Program-made: the position numbers and the translations under genes
Source of the DNA: Peronospora farinosa
Lineage: Eukaryota; Oomycota; Peronosporomycetes; Peronosporales; Peronosporaceae
Assembly (NCBI GenBank): GCA_947646735.1
Contig: CANTFK010000054.1
Location: 62,001-126,000, forward strand
Direction: 5' to 3'
Length of the DNA stretch: 64,000 nucleotides
The notes under the pieces: model-generated
What the model was told of the DNA's origin: nothing
What the model saw: only the letters and a program-made list of their open reading frames with translations
The model's database searches: none
Shown here: positions 53,449 to 64,000 of the stretch, piece by piece
Layout of the letters: each line of letters begins with the position of its first letter
Numbering within the stretch: position 1 is the stretch's first letter

Positions 53449-55404
53449 GATTTTTACCGTATAGCTCGTGGGTTGACTTGCGATCTAAATCACAAGCGGA
53501 ACAGTCGTCACCGCTTGAAAGGCTTTGTGCAAAAGCTTGAGTTGGACCAGAACAAGGCTCTGGCAACTCAAGCTGTTGCACAGTTAAAGAATGACAAAAG
53601 TATCATTTACTGACAGGCGTGCTGGCAACAGCTCGTCAGGAGATCGTTTAGTGTCATGAGGTGATATCGTTTTTGTAAACGACCAGATAGAGAACCGGTA
53701 GTGACCACGAGAATCTGATCGAAAATTTTGAGCGTGGCGGCTATCTTTGTCGCTCGAAAAAGCTGCGTACTGAACGTACGGACGAAGACGTCCCACGTAA
53801 AACGTAGGATGCGTACGCATCCTGAGTGGCAACTTGATCGTGTATGCGTTGCCTAGGCGGCGCAATACACGAAACGGGCCGATGTACTTGGGCAAGAATT
53901 CATTGCTGCCCAAGTTAGTCACTACATGTAGGTTTGCTGTAGACAGTAAAACTAAATCTTCTTCAATAAATGTCAGAGCACTTTCCCTTCCATCATTGTC
54001 TGCGTTCCGTTTTCTGCTTGTTTACCGCTATCGAGATGGAGTCTTGCAAGAAACGGACTACCTCTTCACGAGTCAGTAGAAATTCTCTGCTACCTTATTG
54101 CTTTTGGCTGCAGTGCATTATGAATGCACTGCAGAGATATCTGTTACTAACTTAGCGAGGACATTACTGTTCTCGCTTGTGATACCTCTAGCGATGCTGA
54201 CGTCGTCAGCATCGTTATCAGTAGAGCGTCATTGCTCTTACTTCCTTCCTCTTCACCGAAGGCGAATGGTACGACTCTAGTTACTTTCGCGTCGATTATA
54301 ACGTCTTCGTGTGATGAGCAAGATCCAGATTGGTTCTCGCTCGAGTGAGTCCCCCCTTTAAATTAGAGCCAACCTCTATATACTAAGCTGAGGACACGTG
54401 GAGGGCGAAGGCCATTCGCGTACAACGGTGTGTGCGTCGTGGACGCATGCACTGAGTTGTTGATGGCGAATTTGACCATCGACAAAAACTCACTCCAACT
54501 CGTAAACGAGTGGACGTACCCTCGAAATATCTCTTTGAGGACGCGATTGGCGCGTTCAGTTTGACCATCGGTTTCTGGATGGCCAGAGTAGACATAGTGA
54601 TCCGTGTTCCAAGTGTTTGGAACACGGAACGCCAAAACTAAGCCGTGAATCGGACCTCCCTATCGGACACAAGTTCACGGCGTAGACCGTAAATCGAAAG
54701 ATGGTATCGATGAACCCCCGAGCACAGCCCTATGCTGTAATAGACTCAGTTACAGCAACAAGATGTAACATCTTGCTGAACCTGTCTACAAACACGAGAA
54801 TACCATTATTCCCGTGAGCGTCTTTGGGAAACCCAAATACGGAATCCATTGATGCGGACTCCTAGCACTTTGCCGGAACAGGTAGAGGCTGCAATGGTGC
54901 ACGGAGTGAAGGACTAGGCTTCACCCGTTGACACAACTCTCCAGATCGCACGTACTTGCGCACGAACTTATACTGGCGTGGCCAGTAAAAGTCGCGACTG
55001 ACCGTGAGGTTAGTCTTCTCACGGCCACGATGCCCCCTTATTGGTTCATCTTGACACTCAAACATGATCCGTAACCTGAGATCATGTTGTGGCGGTACAA
55101 CGAAACGAGGCGTGTCGTTGTTGACGGCTGTGTAGTACAGTAAGCCGTTCCGCTGTGTGTATCGATCTGTAAAAGATCGATATGGCTGGTAAGCGCTTCT
55201 TAGCTTGCTTGGATGGGTACTTGAGGTACTCCATCAGATGCACAAAATCACTATCTTGAGCATAGTCCATTCTAATTTCGTCAAGTAAACTCGACGACAA
55301 GACGCTGGTACTCAGCGTGGCAACAGTGGTGTTCACATCACTGTAGGATTGCACAGTCGGTTTAAGGTCAGGCCGACGTGAAAGAGCATCGGCGAAGACG
55401 TTGA
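53132..55404 (-). pseudogene. Gypsy-2 integrase and chromodomain
   Basis: From right: FADALSRRPDLKPT linker (about 55395-55350), zinc finger with CQDEPIRGHRGREKT and SGELCQRVKP (55065-54862), catalytic Glu segment ETDGQTERANRVLKEI (54635-54363), a GPY/F-like IGPFRVLRRLGNAYTIKLP (53922-53584), and a chromodomain (53350-53132) with VKVRRKSHLVRWRGYPPSAD and SWEP. Pieces are in different frames; the region of the first two Asp residues is shattered at 54650-54860. Confidence 0.85.
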
Positions 55405-55407
55405 GTC

Positions 55408-55480
55408 AGGGATGTAGCTCAAATGGTAGAGCGCTCGCTTAGCATGCGAGAGGTACAGGGATCGATACCCTGCTTCTCCA
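55408..55480 (+). tRNA. tRNA-Ala (AGC), degenerate, likely pseudogene
   Basis: 73 nt with D stem GCTC/GAGC, anticodon stem CTCGC/GCGAG, loop TTAGCAT (anticodon AGC), and T stem CAGGG/CCCTG. The acceptor stem has two mismatches (position 1 is A opposite C72, and position 6 T opposite T67), and T54 is A. B-box and A-box bases are mostly kept. Confidence 0.8.
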
Positions 55481-55511
55481 GGCGTGTGTAGTATAGTGGT
55501 CAGTACCTCAC
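55481..55511 (+). ncRNA. 5'-half tRNA-Val-like fragment
   Basis: Directly after the tRNA-Ala, GTGTGTAGTATAGTGGTCAG matches the first third of eukaryotic tRNA-Val genes (D arm region). It then runs into Copia gag; no anticodon arm. Confidence 0.5.
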
Positions 55512-56229
55512 CTTGTGTCTGAAACACATTGCTCAAAATAATCTCAGCGAACTCTTCATCAGAGAGGACTTTTTGGTAATGTTGCAGCTCATTCCGCTGA
55601 AGTTCCATCTCATGTAGCCAATCATTCATGTTTCTATCATGCGTATACTTGTTTGCATACAGTAGTTGTCGTGCAAAGATGTAATTCGCATACTCTCTCT
55701 TGGTTTGCTTATCGACAAAGCGCGACCACATCGCGTGAGCGCTTGTCTCGTGAAAGACAAGCTCAGCATCTGCTGTTGGAATACCATGCAGAATAGCACC
55801 ATGAGCAACATTATCCATCAACGCAAACTGTGTAATTGTTGTCGAAGCTCGTACAACCGACTCATTGTCAATTACACCTCACACATGAATGCGGCGTAAG
55901 AACGTTTCCAGCTCAACCGCATACAGATCGAAACTTCCATGCATGATCGGCGGTTTGTTGTCAAGCTTCATGCCAAATCCACCATCAGGTACTTGATTCA
56001 CTTCAGGCATGGAGACAAGTATCCCACCAGCTCCAGGTAATGAACCACCAGCATTAGGCCTCCCCGCTGGAAATCCTGATCCAGGTAATGGGATAGCCGG
56101 TGGCGCGGTTGCGGTGGCAAACTCCCCACTCAATCCACTAGGTGCAATTCCAGACGTCACAGTACTTACAGCGGTCGCAACATTACTCACGCTTGTCAAC
56201 ACATCCCAAAGTTGCTCAGTGGTAAGCAA
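55512..56229 (-). pseudogene. Copia-2 gag N-terminal part
   Basis: Start MLTTEQLWDVL at 56229, a Pro/Gly/Ala-rich region, then PPIMHGSFDLYAVELETFLR. After a frame change near 55850 it continues as a UBN2-type Copia gag (MWSRFVDKQTKREYANYIFA, WLHEMELQRNELQHYQ, EEFAEIILSNV). It stops at the tRNA-like DNA; the rest of the element is absent. Confidence 0.8.
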
Positions 56230-56291
56230 GTGTTCCGTGTTATCTATTCCCTACTCTGGGTTAATATGTTACTTGGACAGTACAAGAAGAC

Positions 56292-56305
56292 TTGGGCTCA
56301 TAACC
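56292..56305 (-). promoter_or_regulatory. Copia-2 primer binding site, half-tRNA-iMet type
   Basis: Minus strand GGTTATGAGCCCAA, the same primer class as Copia-1, directly next to an LTR end (TGTCACAC on the plus strand). Confidence 0.75.
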
Positions 56306-56396
56306 TGTCACACTTATCACTGCGCAGGTGAGTGTCGTTGTTCTATATACAATGTCTGGAGTAAGTGAGATGTCGTCAAACGATACAGCCACTAGT
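56306..56396 (-). repeat. Copia-2 5' LTR fragment
   Basis: About 90 bp next to the primer site, cut at 56396 where an inverted piece of the same gag begins. Confidence 0.6.
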
Positions 56397-56519
56397 GATG
56401 TGTTGACAAGCGTGAGTAATGTTGCGACCGCTGTGAGTACTGTGACGTCTGGTATTGCACCTAGTGTATTGAGTGGGGAGTTTGCCACCGCAACCGCGCC
56501 ACCGGCTATCCCATTCCCC
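56397..56519 (+). pseudogene. Inverted Copia-2 gag piece
   Basis: Plus-strand frame with SVSNVATAVSTVTSGIAP, the same as in 56229-56082 but in the opposite direction. It joins Gypsy RNase H at 56519/56520, a breakpoint also seen at 63842. Confidence 0.85.
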
Positions 56520-58038
56520 TACCGGTTTATACTCCACGGAGAAGTTGTACTCCGCGAAGAAAGACAACCATCTCGCCATTTTTTGCGAGAGTTATGGGCT
56601 TTTTACAGCCGTGCGTAATGACGCATGGTCTGGATTCACAATGAACGGTCTATCTCCTAAGAGATGGCGCAAATCTTAGCCAGTGCATATTTCATGACAA
56701 TTAGTTCCTTGTCATGCACCGGGCAGTTGCGCTCGGCTGTTTGCAGATGACGCGATTGATAACAGACGACACGCTATGCGCCGTCTGTATCATATTGCAT
56801 CAGTGCACAGCCGATTGCAAAATCGCTGGCGTCACAGAACACATGAAATGGTCTGTCTTGTTCTGCAATCGCAATACCGGCGATTGCATCAATCTTTGCT
56901 GGATACGTTCAAAGGAAAGCTGACAGTAAGCGTTACAATCCCACTTCACATTTTTCTTGAGTAAACAAGAAAGATGTACTGTCATCTCGGTGTAATTGCG
57001 CGAGTACTTGTGAAAGTACGCCGCTAGCCCAAGAAACTTCCTTAGTCTCTTTACATCGACTGGCACTGGCCAGTCGGTGATCGCCTTGATCTTTTCTGGA
57101 TCAGGGCGTACGCCGTTCTTTCCGACGATGCACTCAATAAGTTGTATTTCGCTAGCTGCGAATATACACTTCTTGAGGTTGGCGTACAACTTATGCTCGC
57201 GCATAAGTGTAAAAACCTTACGTACGTGGAGTCTATGGACCTCCACGTCTGTTTTACGTCCATATCCGGGCTATGGACGAGCACATCATCGAAGTACTCG
57301 GTGCGAATTCGCGCTATAGATGTGAACAAATCTATTGAATGTGGCTGGTGCATTACTAAGCCCTTGCGGCACCATCAACAATCTCAGAGCATACCACTGG
57401 GGGTGCTCCCTGCTGTGTACGGGATGTCTTGTTCACGCATTAGGATCTGATAGAAACCATTCATCAGATCCATGGACAAAATGATGATACTTTTAGACAT
57501 ACCATATATGTTTACTTCCTTTCTCGGTATCGGTGTTTGCACCGGTATCTTTGTAGCGTTCAATATGCTGAATGCGTGTACTATCCGCCACCCTCCTGTG
57601 GACTTGCACACAAAGAAAGTTGGAGAGCTGTGAGGTGAAGTTGATTCCCTCACATGGCTCGCAGCTAGGCGATCAGCAAAGAACTTGTCCATCGCCTCGA
57701 CCTGTTCTTAAGGCAGTGGCCAATGCTTCATGACACAATGTTTTGTGCCTGGAACGAGGTCGATCTCGTGTCGATTACCTTTATCCTTAAGTAACTCGCA
57801 CGGAAAGGATTCAGGGAATACATCCTTGAATTCGACCAAATTCTTATACAAAGGATTTGACTTCAGCGACTCCCAGGATTGCGATGTATATCCATCCATC
57901 CGAGTCTTCTCACCAAGGACACTTTCGTCCATTGATGATCTGCTGAGAACCCGTTCGTTGTCGGCAAATACTGTTGCTGACCGAATGTCAGTCACGCACT
58001 CGTCCTCTGCGACGAGCACATAAATTGGTTTGACTTTC
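56520..58038 (-). pseudogene. Gypsy-2 reverse transcriptase-RNase H (inverted-repeat arm 1)
   Basis: From right: YVLVAEDECVTDI, a pre-RT region with FKDVFPESFPCELL, RT with IIILSMDLMNGFYQILM (first Asp), TEYFDDVLVHSPD (Asp pair), KAITDWPVPVDVKRLRKFLG, and RNase H start to MARWLSFFAEYNFSVEYKP. It shares the same stops (after HWPLP and PSGML) with 62337-63842. Confidence 0.9.
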
Positions 58039-59290
58039 TGTGGTGAAGTGCTGTTTTTGCGATATGGGGACCCCAGAATCCAGTTGGATTCGGAGTATAG
58101 ACCGTGGGTCAGGGACAAGAGACCAGAGAGACAGGGGCCTCGAAGGGGTGCGACCGTTGGCGGAGAACAATCTGCAGGACCCACAAAAGAAAAATCAGTA
58201 TCAAGGTACCGGTTAACCGGTGCTGAAGGGAGTGGACCATGGCCTTTCATTTATCGACCGGGCCCCTCGTTGGTAGGCCCGGGCCCCTCATTAGTCGACC
58301 TGGGTCCCTTATTGGTCAACCCGGTCCCTCGTTGGTCGACCCGGTTCCTCATTGGTAGACCTGAGTCCCTCATTGGTCGACCTGGTCCCTCGTTGGTAGA
58401 CCTGGTCCCTTGTTGGTAGACCCGGTTCCTCATTGGTATACCTGAGTCCCTCATTGGTCGACCTGGTCCCTCGTTGGTAGACCTGGTCCCTCGTTGGTAG
58501 ATCTGGGTCCCTCATTGGTCGACCCGGTCTCTCGTTGGTAGACCTGGGTCCCTCATATGTCGATCCGGGTTCTCGTTGGTAGACCTGGGTTCCTCATCGG
58601 CCGACCTGGATCCCTCGTCGGTCGATCTCGGCTACTTCGGGGTTCAGCCACTCCTGACCAGCTAACACAAGGATCAGACCAGTCGACTCAAGGAATCAAA
58701 GCTCAGGCAAGGACAGAGTAAAGGAGTTAAAAGGATAGGACTATATTAAATACTACTCAATTTGCAATCTACGTGGCACGACTCCGTCACCCAAGAAGAA
58801 CTTGCTCTAAGTTACTCACTGTTCCGGGAAGGGATATAATTTGGCCCCCCGTCGAAGAAATTTGTGTAGCGAAGTTCAGGTGCGAATAGAGCTCCAGGAT
58901 ATATTTGGCCTGTGAGCTCGTTCGAGTAGAAACACCCCCAAGACCCGCTATCGGAAGCGGTCTCCCTCACCTCAAGGTCCGGGAGCAACGTAAAGGTCAG
59001 GTGGTTAATACCCCTGAAACAGAAGGAAAAGTCCAGGGATAAGCTCCCTGAAGAATTTGGCTCTAAGCCCACTCTCGACAAGGTCGATCGAGTGTCCACC
59101 TACCGGCCCACCGAGTGAAGCATATCCACTCGAGGTCCCCAGGTCTACTGCCCTCAAGGCAGACATCTACATCTTCACCAAGTCTTCCGAAGAGTGCAGC
59201 CCTCCAGCCGACGGGTACACAAGGTGAGAGAAGGTCCATACCACTCCCACCATCGCACGCGGAGGTAAGACGGTCAAAACGCTTCATCGC
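58039..59290 (+). mobile_element. Element X2: minisatellite-bearing LTR-like unit related to X1
   Basis: Begins TGTGG exactly where the similarity of the two Gypsy arms ends. Like X1 it has a minisatellite in its first half and CCGACGGGTACACAAGGTGA in its second half (about 59202-59226). The right end is not fixed; 59230-59340 on the minus strand resembles part of the Gypsy-1 LTR (GACCGTCTTACC, CGCGTGCGA). Confidence 0.45.
58253..58625. repeat. 20-21 bp minisatellite, about 18 units
   Basis: Units near GTCCCTCGTTGGTAGACCTG, with C/T and A/C variants at fixed places, head to tail. Confidence 0.93.
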
Positions 59291-59642
59291 TTTTGCAAGA
59301 AGGTGTGTGCTCGTAAGGCGTGACAGCTTGTGCAGAGCTCGCTTGCAGCATGAGACGCTTACGGTATTCTCTTCTCTCACAGTCAAATAAGCCTCCGTTA
59401 ATTGCAATAGCTTGCGCTTCTGGTGGATGTAGAGCATCGAATGAAAGGAGGATTTGCCGATTAGCTCAACTATTATTGTTAAACGAACTAAAGATAAAAA
59501 GATCTATGCTTACTTTTGATGTTGGTAAACTTCATATACGCAATCGTTTGGGCTTTTGCCGTAGCTTCCTTGCACATTTCTACCAAGCTATCGATCTGCC
59601 ATCTCAAGTCTCGCAGAATCGCACTATGCATTATATCCAATG
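59291..59642 (-). other. Unassigned, possible LTR fragment and captured exon
   Basis: The minus strand reads ILRDLRWQIDSLVEMCKEAT and AKAQTIAYMKFTNIK, followed by GTAAGC, which looks like a host exon and donor. No family recognised. It ends at the Gypsy-3 LTR. Confidence 0.3.
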
Positions 59643-60092
59643 TGTAACGGTGTAAGTCCATTATATAATATTGGCACTAATAATAAGTGCCAATATAGAT
59701 ATTATTATAGCATATAATATTTCACTATATTACCTTTTTTATGATATTGTCTCTGCATCTCCTTGAGGTTGGAGATGCCCTCTATTGGTAAATATAGACC
59801 ATTATTTCAGCCAGGGCGCTGAACAATGACCGATCGACGTGCGCAATGAATGGAGGGCACAAAAGTAACATACATATTTGTACTTAAGTATAATTAAGAC
59901 AAGATTGTATCAGATTCACATTTGTTAGATATCTATACGATATCATAAACAGTTTACTTATTCTTTTCAACCTATTGTTGAAAAAGTCTTTGACTGTTCA
60001 CGTGTACGTAAAGTTCTGAGGCAATTGACTTCTCTGTCATCAGTCAAGATAAATTACGCTCAGAGTGTAAAATCAGAGGGTGCCCTATTACA
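59643..60092 (+). repeat. Gypsy-3 5' LTR (family B)
   Basis: 450 bp, TGTAACGG to CTATTACA. Clearly related to 51579-52037 but with many changes. Holds an 11-bp-stem hairpin at 59668-59696. Confidence 0.85.
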
Positions 60093-60226
60093 CCTCGTAG
60101 CAATTTTTGATGCGCTCAGCGACCACCACACCATCCGCTATGGAATAAGCGGATGATGAACGTCATCACCCAACACGTGATGTCTTCCGCCATTGGAGCG
60201 ATCTCGAATGGAATGCGGTTCAGAGT

Positions 60227-61290
60227 ATGGCTAAAACTATCGGCAACCCTGCCGTTGGTGCCATGTTGCTCTCTTTTAGCGGAAACGAAAAATACGCAAC
60301 CATCGCCAAGTTCATACATGATGAACTTGACGAAGTCGTAATGAAAATCACCTTGCTACAGGAGCATGGTTCTCCACATTCTGAACTGTTAATGCAGCAG
60401 GGTGCTCAACTGTCTGAACTGTTGAGACAACAGCAGGCTAGTGCTGTTGTTTCCGGGTCGATGTATACACGTCGACCCGAGTCCTTGAAGATTGATGTAT
60501 CCAAGTACAAGGCAGTCGAAAGCGACTCCTTGTTAAGATGGTTCGTCGAGCTCGACGATGCCATTGAGGCTCGTCGCATCGATGACGATGCGAATGAAGG
60601 TCAAGTTCGCCATGTCGAATTTGGCAGGACTTGCCAAAGCTTGGGCCTTAGGGCTCAAACTGCACGACCCATACGTTTTCCCAACGTATGACGTCTTCAA
60701 GGCGCGGCTCAAACACACGTTTGAACCGCCTCGCGCCGATATCAGGGCTCGGGCTGAGCTCCTGGATTTGAAACAGGGTAAGCGTGATATACACGCTTAC
60801 GCCCAACACGTACGATACCTCGTTAGCTGTATCGTACTGAACCCAATTGATGAGCACACGCAGGTTACTGTGTTCATCAAGGGTCTGACAGATGGTTATG
60901 TCAAGACCCACCTGTTCCGCTTGGGACTAGAATTGCTTGATCAAGCGATCTCTGCAGCGGAACAAAAGTACTTTAGCCTACAACAGGCTCACGTCCACTC
61001 GGGGTCCTATCGTCCACCGAGACGACAGGAGGGCGGAGGTCCAGAACCAATGGACCTCCTATGTAGAGAGCGAGCTACCTCTCTCTCCAGGGTACAAGCG
61101 ATTGACAAAGTGCAATCGATGTCAGAAATTGGACCATTACGCTTATGAGTGTAGTGCCCCACGCCCAGTATCTTGTAACAATGGGAGTGACGATCGTCCG
61201 TTTGCCAAGAAGGGTCAGAGACGTGGGTCCCACGTTGTTGCGATTTCGCAACAACGTGGTGGACCATCAAAAAACGGTTGGGGTCAGTAG
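60227..61290 (+). pseudogene. Gypsy-3 gag
   Basis: Start MAKTIGNPAV at 60227. Frame changes at about 60590 and 61050. Capsid stretches LRWFVELDDAIEARRIDDD and AKAWALGLKLHDPYVFPTYD, then HAYAQHVRYLVSCI. The knuckle CNRCQKLDHYAYEC is a full CCHC. The coding DNA is dense in hairpins, such as 60427-60450 and 61230-61259. Confidence 0.85.
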
Positions 61291-61778
61291 GGGCGGAGCG
61301 CCCTACTGATCCAGCAACGTCAAGAGAGTTTGCGGGACTCTTGACGAAGGTTGCTCTCAACACACAGTCACTGTGTGTTGCCGCTCCCGTTGATGAGGTA
61401 TCCCTCATCACCTTGAAGATCGAAGTGACAAAGAACATGCCACTTCGCGCCCTAGTTGATTGTGGGGCTTCGAACAACTTTGTTCGACGCCAATTGCTAG
61501 ATGATCGTAGGCTCAAATATGTTGAGCGCGAGACCCCTCCAACGAGGATGACGGTGCGCCTTGCAACTGGCACATCCGTAACCGTAAAGAAACGTGTAGT
61601 GGGAATTCGCTACACGCTTGAAGGTAAAAAGTACGATGATGATTTCATCGTGCTCGACCTGGATGACAAATTTAATGTCATTCTAGGAGCACCATGGCTT
61701 AGAAGGTACGAGCCATGGGTCAGCTGGCAGCATCGAACCGTGAAGATGCTGCCGCTTGCTCATCAGATGGCCAAATGA
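61278..61778 (+). pseudogene. Gypsy-3 retropepsin-like protease
   Basis: PLRALVDCGASNNFV (Asp-Cys-Gly-Ala active site) and FNVILGAPWLRRYEPWVSW. Intact frame of 166 codons, then a stop. The stretch 61779-62318 is a frameshifted linker. Confidence 0.85.
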
Positions 61779-62336
61779 TGAACGTCTTGGAGCGTTCACA
61801 AGCGTGTGAATGTACTACGAGTGAGTGTGATGGCCTCACTTGTGGTTCGGTCGTTAGTACGACTGCACAAGAACTCAGCGTGACAGACAGTCACGCTGTG
61901 GAGCAAGCTGCCGGCGGCTGTGCACAAACACAGGCAGCGCCGAAGGTTCACCACTCGAATAAGTCGAGTGTCCCGGGACATGAATGCATGCCTAGAGGGC
62001 AGCATTCACCGAAGAGTTTTTCCAGAAGCGGCAACACGGTAATCCTAGATCAACTGGAGAGCTGATCGTAGAGGATCTCGCTGTGGTTGCGCAGCCACAG
62101 CTAGAGGAAGTCGATGGAATAAGTTCCATCGAGCCGGAGGGAATAAGCTCCCAGTGCCCTGATGGAATAAGTCTCCAGAAGGTACCAAGACGTTGAACGT
62201 TTTTATTAATGATGGAGCAAACGTAGGCGCTTGTACGCTTGATCTGGTCGCGCCTCCGAATCTAGCCTTGGAGTTAATCAATTGCCTACGAACCTAAAAG
62301 ATCCTAGCGCGATCTGCGTTGCGGAAAGGCAAACTG

Positions 62337-63842
62337 ATTTATGTGCTCGTCGCAGAGGACGAGTGCGTGACTGACATTCGGTCAGCAACAGTATTTGCCG
62401 ACAACGAACGGGTTCTCAGCAGATCATCAATGGACGAAAGTGTCCTTGGTGAGAAGACTCGGATGGATGGATATACATCGCAATCCTGGGAGTCGCTGAA
62501 GTCAAATCCTTTGTATAAGAATTTGGTCGAATTCAAGGATGTATTCCCTGAATCCTTTCCGTGCGAGTTACTTAAGGATAAAGGTAATCGACACGAGATC
62601 GACCTCGTTCCAGGCACAAAACATTGTGTCATGAAGCATTGGCCACTGCCTTAAGAACAGGTCGAGGCGATGGACAAGTTCTTTGCTGATCGCCTAGCTG
62701 CGAGCCATGTGAGGGAATCAACTTCACCTCACAGCTCTCCAACTTTCTTTGTGTGCAAGTCCACAGGAGGGTGGCGGATAGTACACGCATTCAGCATATT
62801 GAACGCTACAAAGATACCGGTGCAAACACCGATACCGAGAAAGGAAGTAAACATATATGGTATGTCTAAAAGTATCATCATTTTGTCCATGGATCTGATG
62901 AATGGTTTCTATCAGATCCTAATGCGTGAACAAGACATCCCGTACACAGCAGGGAGCACCCCCAGTGGTATGCTCTGAGATTGTTGATGGTGCCGCAAGG
63001 GCTTAGTAATGCACCAGCCACATTCAATAGATTTGTTCACATCTATAGCGCGAATTCGCACCGAGTACTTCGATGATGTGCTCGTCCATAGCCCGGATAT
63101 GGACGTAAAACAGACGTGGAGGTCCATAGACTCCACGTACGTAAGGTTTTTACACTTATGCGCGAGCATAAGTTGTACGCCAACCTCAAGAAGTGTATAT
63201 TCGCAGCTAGCGAAATACAACTTATTGAGTGCATCGTCGGAAAGAACGGCGTACGCCCTGATCCAGAAAAGATCAAGGCGATCACCGACTGGCCAGTGCC
63301 AGTCGATGTAAAGAGACTAAGGAAGTTTCTTGGGCTAGCGGCGTACTTTCACAAGTACTCGCGCAATTACACCGAAATGACAGTACATCTTTCTTGTTTA
63401 CTCAAGAAAAATGTGAAGTGGGATTGTAACGCTTACTGTCAGCTTTCCTTTGAACGTATCCAGCAAAGATTGATGCAATCGCCGGTATTGCGATTGCAGA
63501 ACAAGACAGACCATTTCATGTGGTCTGTGACGCCAGCGATTTTGCAATCGGCTGTGCACTGATGCAATATGATACAGACGGCGCATAGCGTGTCGTCTGT
63601 TATCAATCGCGTCATCTGCAAACAGCCGAGCGCAACTGCCCGGTGCATGACAAGGAACTAATTGTCATGAAATATGCACTGGCTAAGATTTGCGCCATCT
63701 CTTAGGAGATAGACCGTTCATTGTGAATCCAGACCATGCGTCATTACGCACGGCTGTAAAAAGCCCACAACTCTCGCAAAAAATGGCGAGATGGTTGTCT
63801 TTCTTCGCGGAGTACAACTTCTCCGTGGAGTATAAACCGGTA
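62337..63842 (+). pseudogene. Gypsy-3 reverse transcriptase-RNase H (inverted-repeat arm 2)
   Basis: Reverse complement of 56520-58023, with the same peptide sequence in every frame except single changes (such as HFMWSVTP for HFMCSVTP), and the same stops. Same motif order: DLMNGFYQILM, EYFDDVLVH, DWPVPVDVKRLRKFLG. Confidence 0.92.
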
Positions 63843-64000
63843 GGGGAATGGGATAGCCGGTGGCGCGGTTGCGGTGGCAAACTCCCCACTCAATCCACTA
63901 GGTGCAATTCCAGACGTCACAGTACTTACAGCGGTCGCAACATTACTCACGCTTGTCAACACATCCCAAAGTTGCTCAGTGGTAAGCAAGTGTTCCGTGT
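63843..64000 (-). pseudogene. Copia-2 gag start, partial at window edge
   Basis: Minus-strand gag from MLTTEQLWDV (63989) to PPAIPFP, joined to Gypsy RNase H at the same base as in arm 1. It runs off the window toward its LTR. Confidence 0.85.

Larger units (their letters stand above)
52038..58038 (-). mobile_element. Gypsy-2: family B element, broken and interrupted
   Basis: The minus-strand order from right to left is RT-RNase H (58038-56520), a 1.1-kb foreign block with a tRNA and Copia gag (55408-56519), then the linker, zinc finger, integrase, chromodomain and an antisense ORF, ending at the 3' LTR. No 5' LTR or gag is present: X2 abuts the RT end. All genes have stops or shifts. Confidence 0.82.

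Noticed and set aside
58253..58625. Possible CRISPR-like array
   Set aside because: Units are contiguous 20-21 bp tandem repeats without unique spacers; a minisatellite in eukaryotic DNA.
59291..59642. Host ESCRT/Snf7-like exon next to the Gypsy-3 LTR
   Set aside because: The helical peptide is suggestive, but the second exon cannot be joined with confidence and part of the stretch resembles a Gypsy LTR.

Overview
The window looks like nuclear DNA of an oomycete, most likely a Phytophthora or downy-mildew relative (Peronosporales). The grounds are a Crinkler-type kinase fragment, a START-FYVE protein, an oomycete-type ABCG transporter relic, short GT-AG introns of about 65-105 bp, a good oomycete Inr-FPR core promoter in front of a secreted lipase, and heavy loading with Gypsy, Copia and LINE elements. 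No species is assigned.

Left part (1-31 kb) is gene-bearing. In order: a kinase-like CRN C-terminus cut by the window edge (+); an ABCG relic (+); a ten-exon short eIF4G with PAM2, eIF4E-binding and MIF4G modules (+); a SWSAP1-like RecA-fold ATPase (-); CapZ beta (-) divergent from RNA polymerase I subunit A49 (+); a serine-rich single-pass membrane protein (-); a secreted lipase (+); a LINE relic with RNase H (+); a PTPS-family gene (-); the WASH-complex subunit FAM21/WASHC2 (-); a GST-fold protein (-); a methyltransferase-MYND protein (+); a mucin-like secreted protein (-); and a START-FYVE protein (-).

Right part (32-64 kb) is a pile of mobile elements. A 5'-truncated LINE (32383-35963) has a perfect 19-bp target duplication. 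Next is a Copia element on the minus strand (36417-50901). Its left LTR was split by a full Gypsy element (36653-44735, TSD GTATA), and its RNase H region was split by a 1183-bp TG..CA element carrying a minisatellite (45073-46255, TSD TTCC). LTR comparison by eye gives about 4% divergence for the Copia and about 1.2% for the Gypsy, so the nesting order and the ages agree. From 51 kb on come two more Gypsy copies of a second family in opposite orientation, a second Copia fragment, a degenerate tRNA-Ala, and two large inverted repeats.

Three things stand out. (1) The Gypsy families are packed with short perfect hairpins, at least nine in one 600-bp LTR and many inside coding sequence. (2) Two different Gypsy families carry a related antisense ORF between the 3' LTR and pol. 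(3) An identical Gypsy/Copia breakpoint occurs in both arms of a 1.6-kb inverted repeat. The retroelement genes are mostly broken by stops and frameshifts. Intron and start choices were made by eye from frame continuity and splice consensus.
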